Virus record (IMG/VR): IMGVR_UViG_3300020578_000017
Coordinates: 52,450 to 116,449 of that record
Reading direction: 5' to 3' (one strand)
Length of the DNA stretch: 64,000 nt
Source of the DNA: a virus
The translations under genes were made by a program, and so were the position numbers. This document shows, one piece after another, positions 50,366 through 58,956 of this stretch (the first letter of the stretch is position 1; each line of letters starts with the position of its first letter). The notes under the pieces are model-generated. The model made no database searches. It was not told where the DNA came from and worked only from the letters and a program-made list of their open reading frames with translations.

Positions 50366-50431
50366 GGCCCGAAGCCTTTTGGGTGAAGGTTAGGTCTCTC
50401 AACCTTTCCAATCACCTATAGGCCTCGGGCC
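50366..50431 (-). ncRNA. Nested hairpin between groEL and the small gene
   Basis: Nested inverted repeats are visible: GGCCCGAAGCC with GGCCTCGGGCC (11 bp, one mismatch), GGTGA with TCACC, and AAGGTT with AACCTT, all centred on the same 9-base loop. The minus-strand sequence ends in TTGTTG, a weak U-tract. It could be a leaky terminator, an mRNA 3'-end stabiliser for groEL, or a regulatory element. The outer stem is compact enough to form in RNA. Confidence 0.6.
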
Positions 50432-50444
50432 ATTCCGTGTTCTA

Positions 50445-52043
<1,599 letters not shown>

Positions 52044-52064
52044 TTACGCTTCTCCTCGTATAGT

Positions 52065-52070
52065 TTTATA
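52065..52070 (-). promoter_or_regulatory. Putative -10 box for groEL
   Basis: TATAAA in CTCTATAAAAC is on the minus strand, 21 bases before the groEL ATG with the SD between. The context resembles the other CTATAA boxes. Confidence 0.5.
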
Positions 52071-52087
52071 GAGTAGGGTAAATGGTT

Positions 52088-52357
52088 TTACTTAAGGTTT
52101 TCTTTGATTCTTTTGGTAAGCTCAGCAACCTGTTCAGGAGTGTAGGATGACTTCTGAGACTGCTCTGAAATCTTATTGAAGTATTGATTAGTTTTGTATT
52201 GAATGATCGATTGAAGGTTTTTGATATCTTCAACCTTTTCAGACATCTCTTCCTCGCTCAACTTACCGGCAAGTTCAGCTAAGTCTTTAATTTTCTGGCT
52301 AATTTCTGCCCGAAACTTCTCTAGCTCTATTTTTAGTTGTGAAATTGGAAAATCCAT
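52088..52357 (-). CDS. Coiled-coil protein upstream of groEL
   Basis: The protein has 89 residues, almost wholly helical and charged (LAELAGKLSEEEMSEKVEDI). A TATAAT box lies 5 bases before its ATG (52357), so the mRNA may be leaderless. It precedes groEL by 45 bases but groEL has its own box. No family is recognised. Confidence 0.6.
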   Translation of the reverse strand: MDFPISQLKIELEKFRAEISQKIKDLAELAGKLSEEEMSEKVEDIKNLQSIIQYKTNQYFNKISEQSQKSSYTPEQVAELTKRIKENLK

Positions 52358-52362
52358 AAATT

Positions 52363-52368
52363 ATTATA
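52363..52368 (-). promoter_or_regulatory. TATAAT five bases before an ATG (leaderless candidate)
   Basis: On the minus strand TATAAT-AATTT-ATG. Transcription from the usual +1 distance would start at or within a base of the ATG at 52357. No SD is present. Confidence 0.55.
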
Positions 52369-52369
52369 G

Positions 52370-53191
52370 TTAAATCAAATAGTTAGCTTCGAAATATAAG
52401 CGCTGTTTTCGTATATAATTGTCAAAACCTTCTTGATCAAAATTAGATAGCTTATGGTAGTAATCATTGTTTGTATCGGCTATCTCTTTGTAATTAACTA
52501 AAGTCTTTACTGCAGTATCATGATGCAGATGTAGTGCCTCTCCATCCAAATAACATGCCTTACCTAAGTTGACAACTTTTAGTCCAAATGCATGATCTTC
52601 AGAACCATAACCTTTAAAAAACTCGTCCATTCCTCCAATTTTCAGATAGAACTCTTTGGTAAAGCAGAATGCCCCGCCTCCAAGAGGGGAGTCTGTTCGT
52701 TGCCTTGTTACTTCTCTTTTTTCTGAAAAAAGATCATCTGATTCAAGATTTATTTTTACGTCTCGTAACTTTCTAGCGTATGGTTTACTAAAATCGTAAC
52801 TTCCTAAATAAGCTAAGCAGTTATTTAAAATATGGAAATCCACAAGTATATCAGCATCGCAGAAAAATATTTTATTGTACTTGCATCTAATGACTGATAA
52901 ATTCATGAGTTTAGATTTTAAAAACAGTCCAGAGTCTTCAAATGAAACTTTCTCTACATCTTGGCTTACGTTTATCTTTGGTATATCTGAAAACTGTTCA
53001 GCTACTATGATTTGTGCTAAAGAATAATTTTTTCTGTAGTACCTTAAGCAAGCTTCAAGGTTTTTCAATCTTTTTTCATCATCAGTTTTCCTAAAGACGA
53101 AAATGATAGAAAAGTTCTCGTATTTATCCACTTCTTGAGGGAATAGCCTATCTACAGCCTTATTTGAAGGGAATATGTATCCATTAATCAT
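52370..53191 (-). CDS. GT-A fold glycosyltransferase
   Basis: The protein has 273 residues. A DxD metal motif CDADI (111-115), a preceding variable strand, and the GGGAFCFTKEFYLKIGGMDE ... GYGSEDHAFG region with the conserved E-D-H mark a GT2/GT7-like galactosyltransferase-type fold. It differs from the three GT4 enzymes in the window. Acceptor unknown. A TATTAT box lies 5 bases before the ATG (53191), another leaderless candidate. Confidence 0.8.
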   Translation of the reverse strand: MINGYIFPSNKAVDRLFPQEVDKYENFSIIFVFRKTDDEKRLKNLEACLRYYRKNYSLAQIIVAEQFSDIPKINVSQDVEKVSFEDSGLFLKSKLMNLSVIRCKYNKIFFCDADILVDFHILNNCLAYLGSYDFSKPYARKLRDVKINLESDDLFSEKREVTRQRTDSPLGGGAFCFTKEFYLKIGGMDEFFKGYGSEDHAFGLKVVNLGKACYLDGEALHLHHDTAVKTLVNYKEIADTNNDYYHKLSNFDQEGFDNYIRKQRLYFEANYLI

Positions 53192-53214
53192 CTCACATAA
53201 TAAATTTTATCAAA

Positions 53215-53544
53215 TCAATCGCCATTATTGGTGATGAGATGATCGAGGGCAAAGGTTCCACCCAGGATACTCAGCTTGTAAAACCAGTTGAGGTGCTTGC
53301 AGAAGTCCCAGAAGGTAACATTCTTGTTGTAGGATACATAGTCAAGAGAATCAGAGAAAGAGTTGCCAAACACATGGTCACCGAACTGAATCATAGGAAT
53401 CCAGGAAATAAGGACAAGCAATACAAAGACAGAGAAGATATGAATGCAAGCGACCAGAGCGTGCAGGCCAAGCTGCAGCGTAGTCTCGCTGATCTTCCAA
53501 AAAAGATTGCCGTCCTTATCCGACCAGATACTATAGATAACCAT
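53215..53544 (-). CDS. Small membrane protein
   Basis: The protein has 109 residues. A clear transmembrane segment (LHALVACIHIFSVFVLLVLISW) is flanked by soluble parts. The ATG at 53544 has a strong SD (GGAGG, 5-base spacing), and a consensus-like TTGACA-17-TACCTT promoter is just upstream. The opposite-strand ORF here is a shadow. It is probably an early host-interaction protein, inferred from promoter type and topology. Confidence 0.75.
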   Translation of the reverse strand: MVIYSIWSDKDGNLFWKISETTLQLGLHALVACIHIFSVFVLLVLISWIPMIQFGDHVFGNSFSDSLDYVSYNKNVTFWDFCKHLNWFYKLSILGGTFALDHLITNNGD

Positions 53545-53562
53545 TACGCCCTCCTGATTACT

Positions 53563-53591
53563 AAGGTATCACGATTTTTAGTTCTTGTCAA
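53563..53591 (-). promoter_or_regulatory. Sigma70-like promoter of the small membrane gene
   Basis: TTGACA (53591-53586) and TACCTT (53568-53563) are separated by exactly 17 bases on the minus strand, 19 bases upstream of the ATG at 53544. This -35 is much better than any at the CTATAAT boxes. Confidence 0.6.
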
Positions 53592-53607
53592 TAGTATGGT
53601 CAAAAAA

Positions 53608-53637
53608 ATCTCGCCAAGTTTGTATTCTTGGCGAGAT
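53608..53637 (-). terminator. Intrinsic terminator
   Basis: ATCTCGCCAAG and CTTGGCGAGAT form an 11-base-pair stem with an 8-base loop; the minus strand continues with seven U residues. It terminates the gene at 53649 before the next promoter. Confidence 0.93.
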
Positions 53638-53648
53638 AGTTAAATTTA

Positions 53649-53918
53649 CTAGTGGATCTCTTTGGCGGATTCTGCGACGGTCAGAGCATCAACGACTTCC
53701 ATCATAGAAGTAAGCACTTCTCCACGGACAATCATGATTCCAACTTTACCCTTAACCAGTATTCCGTGAGTAACACCGTGGTTGAACGTATTTTCGTACA
53801 CCTTCACAAAATCCTTGCGGAAATCCTGCTTGTGTATGAACTTAACGTTACCAGACCTAAGGGATGCTTTCAGAAACTGAAGTTTGAGAGATAAATTCGG
53901 TTCAATTTTCAATGACAA
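53649..53918 (-). CDS. Hypothetical protein
   Basis: The protein has about 89 residues. The start is uncertain: TTG 53918 with AGGAAGG 9 bases upstream is preferred; a TTG at 53942 is also in frame. It contains strand-like segments (VTHGILVKGKVGIMIVRGEVL) and a helical C-terminus. TTGACC-type -35 sequences occur about 80 bases upstream. Function is unknown. Confidence 0.6.
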   Translation of the reverse strand: MSLKIEPNLSLKLQFLKASLRSGNVKFIHKQDFRKDFVKVYENTFNHGVTHGILVKGKVGIMIVRGEVLTSMMEVVDALTVAESAKEIH

Positions 53919-54006
53919 TTTTCGAAGCCTTCCTTTGAGCAACGAAAACGCTGGTACGTTTCAGGTGCGGGACAAGGTCAACCTTAACAGAATCTGACCA
54001 CCACGG

Positions 54007-54177
54007 TCAAGGGTGACGCTTCGATTTTTTCCCTGGTTTCTGTCGTTCTTTTGTCACACGGTACTGGTCATCGCATCGAACAAATATTCGACCAGGTTGC
54101 AGACAAGCCTCACATGGGCCTAGTTCTATGCGACTATGAAAGCAAGAATACGCTTTATCGTGACAAGATACGCACAA
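54007..54177 (-). CDS. Small Cys-rich zinc-ribbon protein (short gene)
   Basis: The protein has 56 residues from TTG 54177. It has six Cys and two His in the zinc-ribbon order: CVSCH near the start, then SCFHSR, GPCEACLQPG and FVRCDD, followed by a basic tail (KERQKPGKKSKRHP). The GPCE-x-C block recurs in small proteins of many actinophages. A plus-strand frame on the opposite strand also looks protein-like but has no ATG until late; the Cys pattern and neighbour orientation favour the minus strand. There is no clear SD. Confidence 0.6.
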   Translation of the reverse strand: MCVSCHDKAYSCFHSRIELGPCEACLQPGRIFVRCDDQYRVTKERQKPGKKSKRHP

Positions 54178-54188
54178 AAATGACTATT

Positions 54189-54353
54189 CTACTTCATGCA
54201 TGTTTCAAATAACAAATTCTTATATAGAACGGGAAGTAGTACATACATAGCCCATCTTTCAGCTATCATCTTACTACTGAACCCAACGGCAATCATTTTA
54301 CCAATACGTACATTCCAATGTCCATATTTAGACTGAAAAACTTTAACTGCCAT
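54189..54353 (-). CDS. Small hypothetical protein
   Basis: The protein has 54 residues from ATG 54353 (SD GAGG about 10 bases upstream, inside the preceding gene). It contains aromatic and basic residues early (VFQSKYGHWNVRIG) and a hydrophobic C-terminal half (RWAMYVLLPVLYKNLL), perhaps membrane-associated. It overlaps the upstream gene by 11 bases. Confidence 0.55.
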   Translation of the reverse strand: MAVKVFQSKYGHWNVRIGKMIAVGFSSKMIAERWAMYVLLPVLYKNLLFETCMK

Positions 54354-54564
54354 TGTAAAGGCCCTCTTCAATCATTTCAATGCTATCGAAATGAATCCAA
54401 ATTGGCCTACCTGTAAATTCTATATTGCCTTGCTTTAGTCCTTGTAGACCAATAACGGGATAAACGAAATATAGTACTTCGTAGTTTTTCCAGTCACAGT
54501 CAGTATCCTTCCAGTAGACAGTTACCTGCTTGCCTACTAGTGGATGACTCTTATTGTGCCCCAT
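54343..54564 (-). CDS. Small hypothetical protein
   Basis: The protein has 73 residues. A beta-rich sequence (KQVTVYWKDTDCDWKNYEVLYF, GRPIWIHFDSIEM) suggests a small barrel or SH3-like fold. The ATG is at 54564. It is the first gene of a three-gene minus-strand run with the 54189 and 54007 genes. Function is unknown. Confidence 0.55.
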   Translation of the reverse strand: MGHNKSHPLVGKQVTVYWKDTDCDWKNYEVLYFVYPVIGLQGLKQGNIEFTGRPIWIHFDSIEMIEEGLYNGS

Positions 54565-54625
54565 ATACTTAATGATATTACTAGTATTCTAATAAGAACT
54601 GTCTGTAAGGAGAGCGTTTAATCCT

Positions 54626-55111
54626 TTGAGTAACGAATCCGAAGAGATCAAGCTTGGTAAGCTTTATCTTATCAAGACGATGGTTCAGGACCTTATAAAG
54701 CTCCTGGGACCAGAAACTACCGTGCAATCCGCAAAGGATATGTTTCCGCTCATTAGAATGATCGATGCATTAATTGACATATACGGAGAACACGCAACTC
54801 TTGCAGAAGTAGAAAACAGTGAAGCTCTAGCAGATCTTCAAGAAGAAAGAAACTTGAAAATCGCTCAGAAGGTAATCAAACTACCCGAGGGTAAACCTGC
54901 AACTATTTTAAATGTTATGCATACTTTAATCAATATGGGCTTTCCAGATTTAAGTATAAAAGAATTTAGAGAACATTATCTGACAAGCTCAAACGGAGTT
55001 CCAGATTTTATTACAACAAGACCACTTAAACTAATAGAAGATCTTGTAATAAAGCACGGACAAGCTGCTTCAGTTAGAGAAGTATACTACAGAGAAATCG
55101 AAGACTTCTAA
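54626..55111 (+). CDS. Hypothetical helical protein
   Basis: The protein has 161 residues. It starts at TTG 54626 with AAGGAGAG about 12 bases upstream. Two related helical blocks are visible, each ending in a 'Y/H G-x-A-(T/S)-x-x-E-V' phrase (YGEHATLAEVENSEAL and HGQAASVREVYY), which suggests internal duplication. It overlaps the alarmone-hydrolase gene convergently by 4 bases. Function is unknown. Confidence 0.6.
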   Translation: MSNESEEIKLGKLYLIKTMVQDLIKLLGPETTVQSAKDMFPLIRMIDALIDIYGEHATLAEVENSEALADLQEERNLKIAQKVIKLPEGKPATILNVMHTLINMGFPDLSIKEFREHYLTSSNGVPDFITTRPLKLIEDLVIKHGQAASVREVYYREIEDF

Positions 55112-55794
55112 GAGAACCAGGCTTCAGAATGTGGTGAATTCATGTAAGCATTGTATAGCTTTTGAAGTTCTACATTTGTTTCCTGATCGAACCAGTGCCC
55201 ATAGTCGCGTTCTGTCTCTTGCTTTAGCTTATTATACTTCTTAATAAACTTGGCTTGCATATCTTTATCATAACCACCACGAAGCCCATGAATAAACTTA
55301 AGTTTTGATATTCTGTCGGCTAATTTCACGTCACGTATAGGTTTAAAGCTATCTTTTAGCATCTTTTTTGTGTAGTAATCTTTCTTATCTTCGTCAGTTA
55401 AAGTAAGTTTACTTACATGATCGGCAATTTTGGCGTCAAACATAGACTTTAGCTCTTTAATTGTATAGGCATGGTCCTCAACTGTATCATGTAAAATAGC
55501 GACAGCTAAAGTGTGTGTATCTTCCACCCCAGAATCCAGTAGGTGCCTTACTACATCGATGATGTGAAAGATATAAGGTTGCGCCTGAACTCCACCGCGA
55601 CCCTTCCACCTGTACTGGCCAGCGTGAGCATTTTTAGCAGCATTAAATGCCTTTTTTAAAGTCTTATTTGATAATATATATTGTAGTGTGCGGCGCGCAC
55701 CGAAGTCGTCACGTAGCAGTTCCTGGAGTCTATTCTCCTGAGACTTGATGACTTTTTCTTTAACTTCGGCAAGGGCTGCGTAGATTTGAAACAC
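55108..55794 (-). CDS. Small alarmone hydrolase-like HD protein ((p)ppGpp hydrolase, SpoT/MESH1 type)
   Basis: The protein has 228 residues. The hydrolase HD layout is clear: AHAGQYRWKG (H57), PYIFHIIDV (H77), AILHDTVEDH (H102/D103, E106/D107), then KLADRISKL (D160). Spacing matches the SpoT/MESH1 hydrolase half; no synthetase domain is present. It would remove (p)ppGpp or pppApp, lowering the stringent response or neutralising alarmone-making toxins, as shown for a SAH of Salmonella phage SSU5. The start is GTG at 55794 with GAGG 8 bases upstream. Confidence 0.85.
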   Translation of the reverse strand: MFQIYAALAEVKEKVIKSQENRLQELLRDDFGARRTLQYILSNKTLKKAFNAAKNAHAGQYRWKGRGGVQAQPYIFHIIDVVRHLLDSGVEDTHTLAVAILHDTVEDHAYTIKELKSMFDAKIADHVSKLTLTDEDKKDYYTKKMLKDSFKPIRDVKLADRISKLKFIHGLRGGYDKDMQAKFIKKYNKLKQETERDYGHWFDQETNVELQKLYNAYMNSPHSEAWFS

Positions 55795-55956
55795 GATAGT
55801 GACCTCGAAACCGTCAAATTATCTATACTAGAAGATTTGAAAAATCATACTGAGCTAACATATCCGCATGATTATGTTGACTATATAGTAGAAAAAAAAA
55901 TGACAGTTAAAGAATTTTGCAAAGCCAATGGCATAAGATTTTTAGAACGTTATTGA
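55786..55956 (+). CDS. Small helix-turn-helix-like ORF (start uncertain)
   Basis: The ORF has 56 residues from TTG 55786, or 39 from TTG 55837. The C-terminal part (VEKKMTVKEFCKANGIRFLERY) reads like a DNA-binding helix-turn-helix. The 5' end overlaps the divergent SAH gene by 9 bases. There is no strong SD. Codon flow is good over the whole frame, but the call is tentative; it could be a fragment of a larger regulator. Confidence 0.4.
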   Translation: MKHDSDLETVKLSILEDLKNHTELTYPHDYVDYIVEKKMTVKEFCKANGIRFLERY

Positions 55957-55970
55957 ATCTCTTATAGTGT

Positions 55971-56330
55971 ATGGACCGCAGTTTAAATGAAAAAGGTAGG
56001 CGTTTTTCTGTAACCAGGAAAAACGCCGCTGTAGGCATGCTTCGTGAGATGCCAAACGCGACCCCCGAGGAGAAGGTCCTCATTCCTATTATCAATAGGT
56101 TACGTAGTGTTGCTAAGTCCTTATTGGATCTCGATATGCCTGACTTCTATGACATTGAGCAAGAGCTAGAAGGAGTAGACATGAAGATTCAGCAAGTTAT
56201 TGCTCACCATCGCAAAGAAAAGTACTTGCGTAGTGCCGGTGGCGACATGAAGAAGGCAATAGAGATGTACAATAGCGACTTGAAGAAGCATCATGGGCAA
56301 AATGATGCTGGTGCACAAAAGCAACAGTAA
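55971..56330 (+). CDS. Hypothetical helical protein
   Basis: The protein has 119 residues, charged and helical (EEKVLIPIINRLRSVAKSLLD), with a Gln/His-rich C-terminus. A TATAGT sits 2 bases before the ATG (55971), too close for a normal leader, and there is no SD; a later ATG (56037) is possible. It is followed by another small plus-strand gene. Function is unknown. Confidence 0.6.
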   Translation: MDRSLNEKGRRFSVTRKNAAVGMLREMPNATPEEKVLIPIINRLRSVAKSLLDLDMPDFYDIEQELEGVDMKIQQVIAHHRKEKYLRSAGGDMKKAIEMYNSDLKKHHGQNDAGAQKQQ

Positions 56331-56344
56331 CTTCCTGGCTGTGC

Positions 56345-56350
56345 TATAAT
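56345..56350 (+). promoter_or_regulatory. TATAAT five bases before an ATG (leaderless candidate)
   Basis: Plus strand TATAAT-AAGCT-ATG. The expected +1 coincides with the A of ATG 56356. No SD is present. The spacing is identical to the minus-strand box at 52363. Confidence 0.55.
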
Positions 56351-56355
56351 AAGCT

Positions 56356-56529
56356 ATGGATAGAGAAAAAGAGTTCAAAGGCATTCTTAACGGGGTGTCT
56401 GCAGAGGATATTAAAGATCTTCTTGATCAGCTTCCTGACGCCGAATCTGAGCGCGAAGGTTTAGAAGAAGATGATCATACTGACGTATGGGGTTCTTCTG
56501 GATCTTTAAAGTACCGACGCGATTACTGA
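56356..56529 (+). CDS. Small acidic protein (short gene)
   Basis: The protein has 57 residues. It starts MDREKEFKGILNG and is acidic throughout (DLLDQLPDAESEREGLEEDD), ending in a basic-aromatic SLKYRRDY. A TATAAT directly upstream suggests a leaderless mRNA. A GC-rich terminator follows 15 bases after the stop, which supports it as a real unit. Acidic small proteins of this type in phages often mimic DNA or inhibit host enzymes; not shown here. Confidence 0.6.
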   Translation: MDREKEFKGILNGVSAEDIKDLLDQLPDAESEREGLEEDDHTDVWGSSGSLKYRRDY

Positions 56530-56544
56530 GTGGAATGAAAAAAA

Positions 56545-56564
56545 GCCGCGCTAAAATGCGCGGC
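56545..56564. terminator. Bidirectional intrinsic terminator
   Basis: GCCGCGC (56545-56551) and GCGCGGC (56558-56564) are flanked by A-run and T-run on both sides, so it can work in both directions. It closes the plus-strand unit ending at 56529 and the minus-strand side alike. Confidence 0.9.
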
Positions 56565-56882
56565 TTTTTACTTGGGATAGTCATGCGCTGGCGCGGAACT
56601 TTTTTGATTTGGTAGAATACTTCAAGTTCTATAAAAATTTCTGACAAAAATTTCTAAACTTTTTTATTTTCAGGATAATTCAACCAAAACTAATGTTTAT
56701 TAACTAAAATTACAGTCATACAATCAAATCTATCAAATATGAAACCGTGATTTTCTACTGGTATTTATTTAATTTCTTGTGCGCGAAAAATTTTATTCGT
56801 GTTTTTATTCAAAAAGAAATCACGTATGCTAGAAATAAATCGGCAGAAACAAATGTAAGAAATGATATAATCAAAGAAAAGA
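56565..56882. other. AT-rich intergenic region
   Basis: No ORF above ~12 codons has a start signal here. It contains a short direct repeat (AAAAATTTCT twice around 56634-56658), a TATAAT on the plus strand near 56867, and AT-rich tracts. I see no iterons or large palindrome. It may hold promoters or act as a spacer. Confidence 0.5.
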
Positions 56883-57353
56883 TCAATCAGAAATATCTTT
56901 ACTCTTATTCAAGCACCAGGTAATAATATTATCTATATCTACCAAATCTTGATAATGTAACGTCATCTGTAAACTATCTGCTGCACAATCATAGGTATTC
57001 GTAACAAACTCATTCATATCATCTATTATTGCAACTTCAAAAGTAGCTTCATCACAGAAAGCTCCATCACCACCAAGAATAGAGACTATATACTTACCAA
57101 TATAAAGTATATAACCAACTTTTGTTTTAATATGACTGTAGTTACTGATAAGTTTAAGAAACTCTACAAAGTTTAGATTATCAGCAATACTACGTCTATT
57201 AGGTTTACTTAGGCTACTAAAAGATTGAGTCCATTTCTTGGCTATGTCACCAAAGTCCATATCATCAAGACCATACCTCGGATCTTTTTTAGCTTTAGCT
57301 ATACGTTTATTTAAAACGTCATAGTCAAAATTAATATGATCGTCTTCTTCCAT
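56883..57353 (-). CDS. Hypothetical protein
   Basis: The protein has 156 residues. The first third is acidic (EEDDHINFDYDV) and helical; the rest is mixed (VGYILYIGKYIVSILGGDGAF). The ATG is at 57353. A TATAAT box lies 13 bases upstream with AGGAAA in between, so the leader is very short. No family is recognised. Confidence 0.65.
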   Translation of the reverse strand: MEEDDHINFDYDVLNKRIAKAKKDPRYGLDDMDFGDIAKKWTQSFSSLSKPNRRSIADNLNFVEFLKLISNYSHIKTKVGYILYIGKYIVSILGGDGAFCDEATFEVAIIDDMNEFVTNTYDCAADSLQMTLHYQDLVDIDNIITWCLNKSKDISD

Positions 57354-57366
57354 TAATTAGTTTCCT

Positions 57367-57372
57367 ATTATA
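57367..57372 (-). promoter_or_regulatory. Putative -10 box
   Basis: TATAAT in ATCTTATAATAGGAAAC is on the minus strand, 13 bases before the ATG at 57353. The TATAATAGG form equals that at 20994 (SSB). Confidence 0.55.
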
Positions 57373-57425
57373 AGATATCAAATAAAACGTCAGGAGTGAA
57401 AAGTTATTATGGGAGATGATGATAA

Positions 57426-57728
57426 ATGCGCCTGTTACTTGACGAAGGGGCGCGGGCATTAGCTATATATGATGTTCATGGTCGTTTGCTTTATGAGACA
57501 TCTTTCAGTTTAAGTGATCCAGCAAGCATTGTTTGTCTGTCAAAGCGTGTGTGTGTGGTGGTCGAGACGGCTCATATTTTATTGCTTGAAGTAGTCGAGT
57601 ATCCATCGTTTATATTTTTAGGCGATTTGATTCTTGAGGGTTCCAGGCTGGTTGACTATCAAAAACAAACGAGTGGTTTGGATTTACGAGGCAAAGTCAG
57701 GCACCTTCTTTCCAACTATTTTGAATGA
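57426..57728 (+). CDS. Hypothetical protein
   Basis: The protein has 100 residues. Strands alternate with a conserved-looking LYETSFSLSDPASIVCL and a hydrophobic core (AHILLLEVVEYPSFIFL). GGGAG lies 10 bases before ATG 57426. It begins a plus-strand run of three genes (57426, 57777, 58034). GC content is higher than neighbours, perhaps a recent acquisition. Function is unknown. Confidence 0.6.
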   Translation: MRLLLDEGARALAIYDVHGRLLYETSFSLSDPASIVCLSKRVCVVVETAHILLLEVVEYPSFIFLGDLILEGSRLVDYQKQTSGLDLRGKVRHLLSNYFE

Positions 57729-57776
57729 TTAATAATCGCTTAATTGTGGGGTGTGAAAGCGGGGGATTGCGCTGTC

Positions 57777-58034
57777 ATGAAAATATTCAAAAAAGGTTGG
57801 CGCTTTTTACTACAGTTATTTGGCAAATCGTCTTATCAATTGGTCTTAACCCCGGTCATGGAATTTCAGGAAAATAATTTACTTTACCGTATTCTTGACA
57901 ATGGTCATGACTACGAGGTTGAGATCAATAAAGACGGCGATTTATTTTATCATAATACTGGATTTTCTAACTTTCAAGAAGCTTTGAGCTTTATCGAGTT
58001 TTTTAGAAACAATCTTCCAAGAGAGAAGGACTAA
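57777..58034 (+). CDS. Small hypothetical protein
   Basis: The protein has 85 residues from ATG 57777 (GGGGG about 10 bases upstream); earlier non-ATG starts are less convincing. It starts basic-hydrophobic (KIFKKGWRFLLQLFGKS) and continues with strands (YRILDNGHDYEVEINKDGDLFY). Its TAA overlaps the next ATG (TAATG), so the two are co-translated. Confidence 0.6.
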   Translation: MKIFKKGWRFLLQLFGKSSYQLVLTPVMEFQENNLLYRILDNGHDYEVEINKDGDLFYHNTGFSNFQEALSFIEFFRNNLPREKD

Positions 58035-58267
58035 TGCAAGAGCCTACATTAAATCTCATCAAATCTGGCAAAAGCATTGTGCCTAGTCTTGTAGACATTG
58101 GTCTGCACGCACATAGGCCTTTTGAAGCCATGACTGATGAAATACTGTCAATCAATCAAAAGTTCGCAAGCCAAGTGAGCAGCAGTGGAAAGCTTACAGA
58201 GTATCTACAGAAAGAACTGACGAAAGCTAAGAAAGCTTATAAAGAAAGAATTCAAGAGTTTCTGTAA
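58034..58267 (+). CDS. Small hypothetical protein
   Basis: The protein has 77 residues, helical with a basic C-terminal helix (LQKELTKAKKAYKERIQEFL). The start is fixed by the TAATG overlap with the previous stop. It overlaps the HExxH gene convergently by 16 bases. Function is unknown. Confidence 0.6.
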   Translation: MQEPTLNLIKSGKSIVPSLVDIGLHAHRPFEAMTDEILSINQKFASQVSSSGKLTEYLQKELTKAKKAYKERIQEFL

Positions 58268-58929
58268 AGAATACTGTAGAAATCACGTACAGCTTTTTGA
58301 TATCTTTTTGGTGCTCTATTCTTCAATGAAGTAAAGTATACAGATTCAGCAATAAAATCAGTTATATCATCTTTAGTATGATTACCTATTTTGAACTCTT
58401 CTACTTCATTAACTAGTTGTGTCTTGTATTCTATCGGTGATATAAAGTAATCTTCTTGTAGCTCTTGATACTTTTCGTACATATCTGTTTTTCCACCAAT
58501 AGACTTATTCGTATTGAACTGTATAAAATGAATCAGTTCATGGTGTATATCTTTTCTAAGTAATCTTAGAAGATAATGTAGCTTATCAAAATACTGTTTA
58601 GATAGAATAATATCTTTTGTACTCTCTAACAATTCTGGCATAAATATTTCAATACGATTATTTCGTTCATCATATTGAGCATCTATGTTTCCTTTGTTAG
58701 GCAAAATAGCCACACTGATTTTATTCTTGTTTAGCTTGGCGTAGTTAAGCTGTTTTACTTTAAACGTCTGAGAGTATGCGCGAGGTTTTTTATTACTGGC
58801 GATAAGCCTCAGATTGGCTGTATAGGGCAGTGCTACCCAGTCCATGATCTCATCAAGCAAGCCTTCTGGAAGCCTGGGTATTCGAGCAATCTTTTTGATA
58901 TAAGCCGCAACTACGTTATAAGTATTCAC
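58252..58929 (-). CDS. Predicted zinc metallopeptidase-like protein (HELIH)
   Basis: The protein has 225 residues. A zincin motif H130-E-L-I-H134 in KDIHHELIHFIQF is followed by a Glu-rich stretch (EYKTQLVNEVEEF, ~167-179) that can supply the third ligand, as in gluzincins. The N-terminus has an IKKIARIPRLPEGLL helix also seen in style in other phage proteins here. There is no signal peptide, so it would act in the host cytoplasm or in the virion. The start is GTG at 58929. Possible roles include prohead or host-protein cleavage. Confidence 0.65.
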   Translation of the reverse strand: MNTYNVVAAYIKKIARIPRLPEGLLDEIMDWVALPYTANLRLIASNKKPRAYSQTFKVKQLNYAKLNKNKISVAILPNKGNIDAQYDERNNRIEIFMPELLESTKDIILSKQYFDKLHYLLRLLRKDIHHELIHFIQFNTNKSIGGKTDMYEKYQELQEDYFISPIEYKTQLVNEVEEFKIGNHTKDDITDFIAESVYFTSLKNRAPKRYQKAVRDFYSILYRNS

Positions 58930-58956
58930 TATAATAATAGAAAGGATAAGTCATAT

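Noticed and set aside
53239-53643. Plus-strand ORF of 134 codons
   Set aside because: The minus-strand gene has a strong SD, promoter and a transmembrane segment; this frame also runs through the minus-strand terminator.
53988-54212. Plus-strand open frame reading like a folded protein
   Set aside because: It has no start codon until 54114 and no SD, and the minus strand has a coherent Cys-rich protein in the same place.
56411-56647. Minus-strand ORF across the bidirectional terminator
   Set aside because: It reads through the terminator stem and is antisense to the small acidic gene at 56356; it has no SD.
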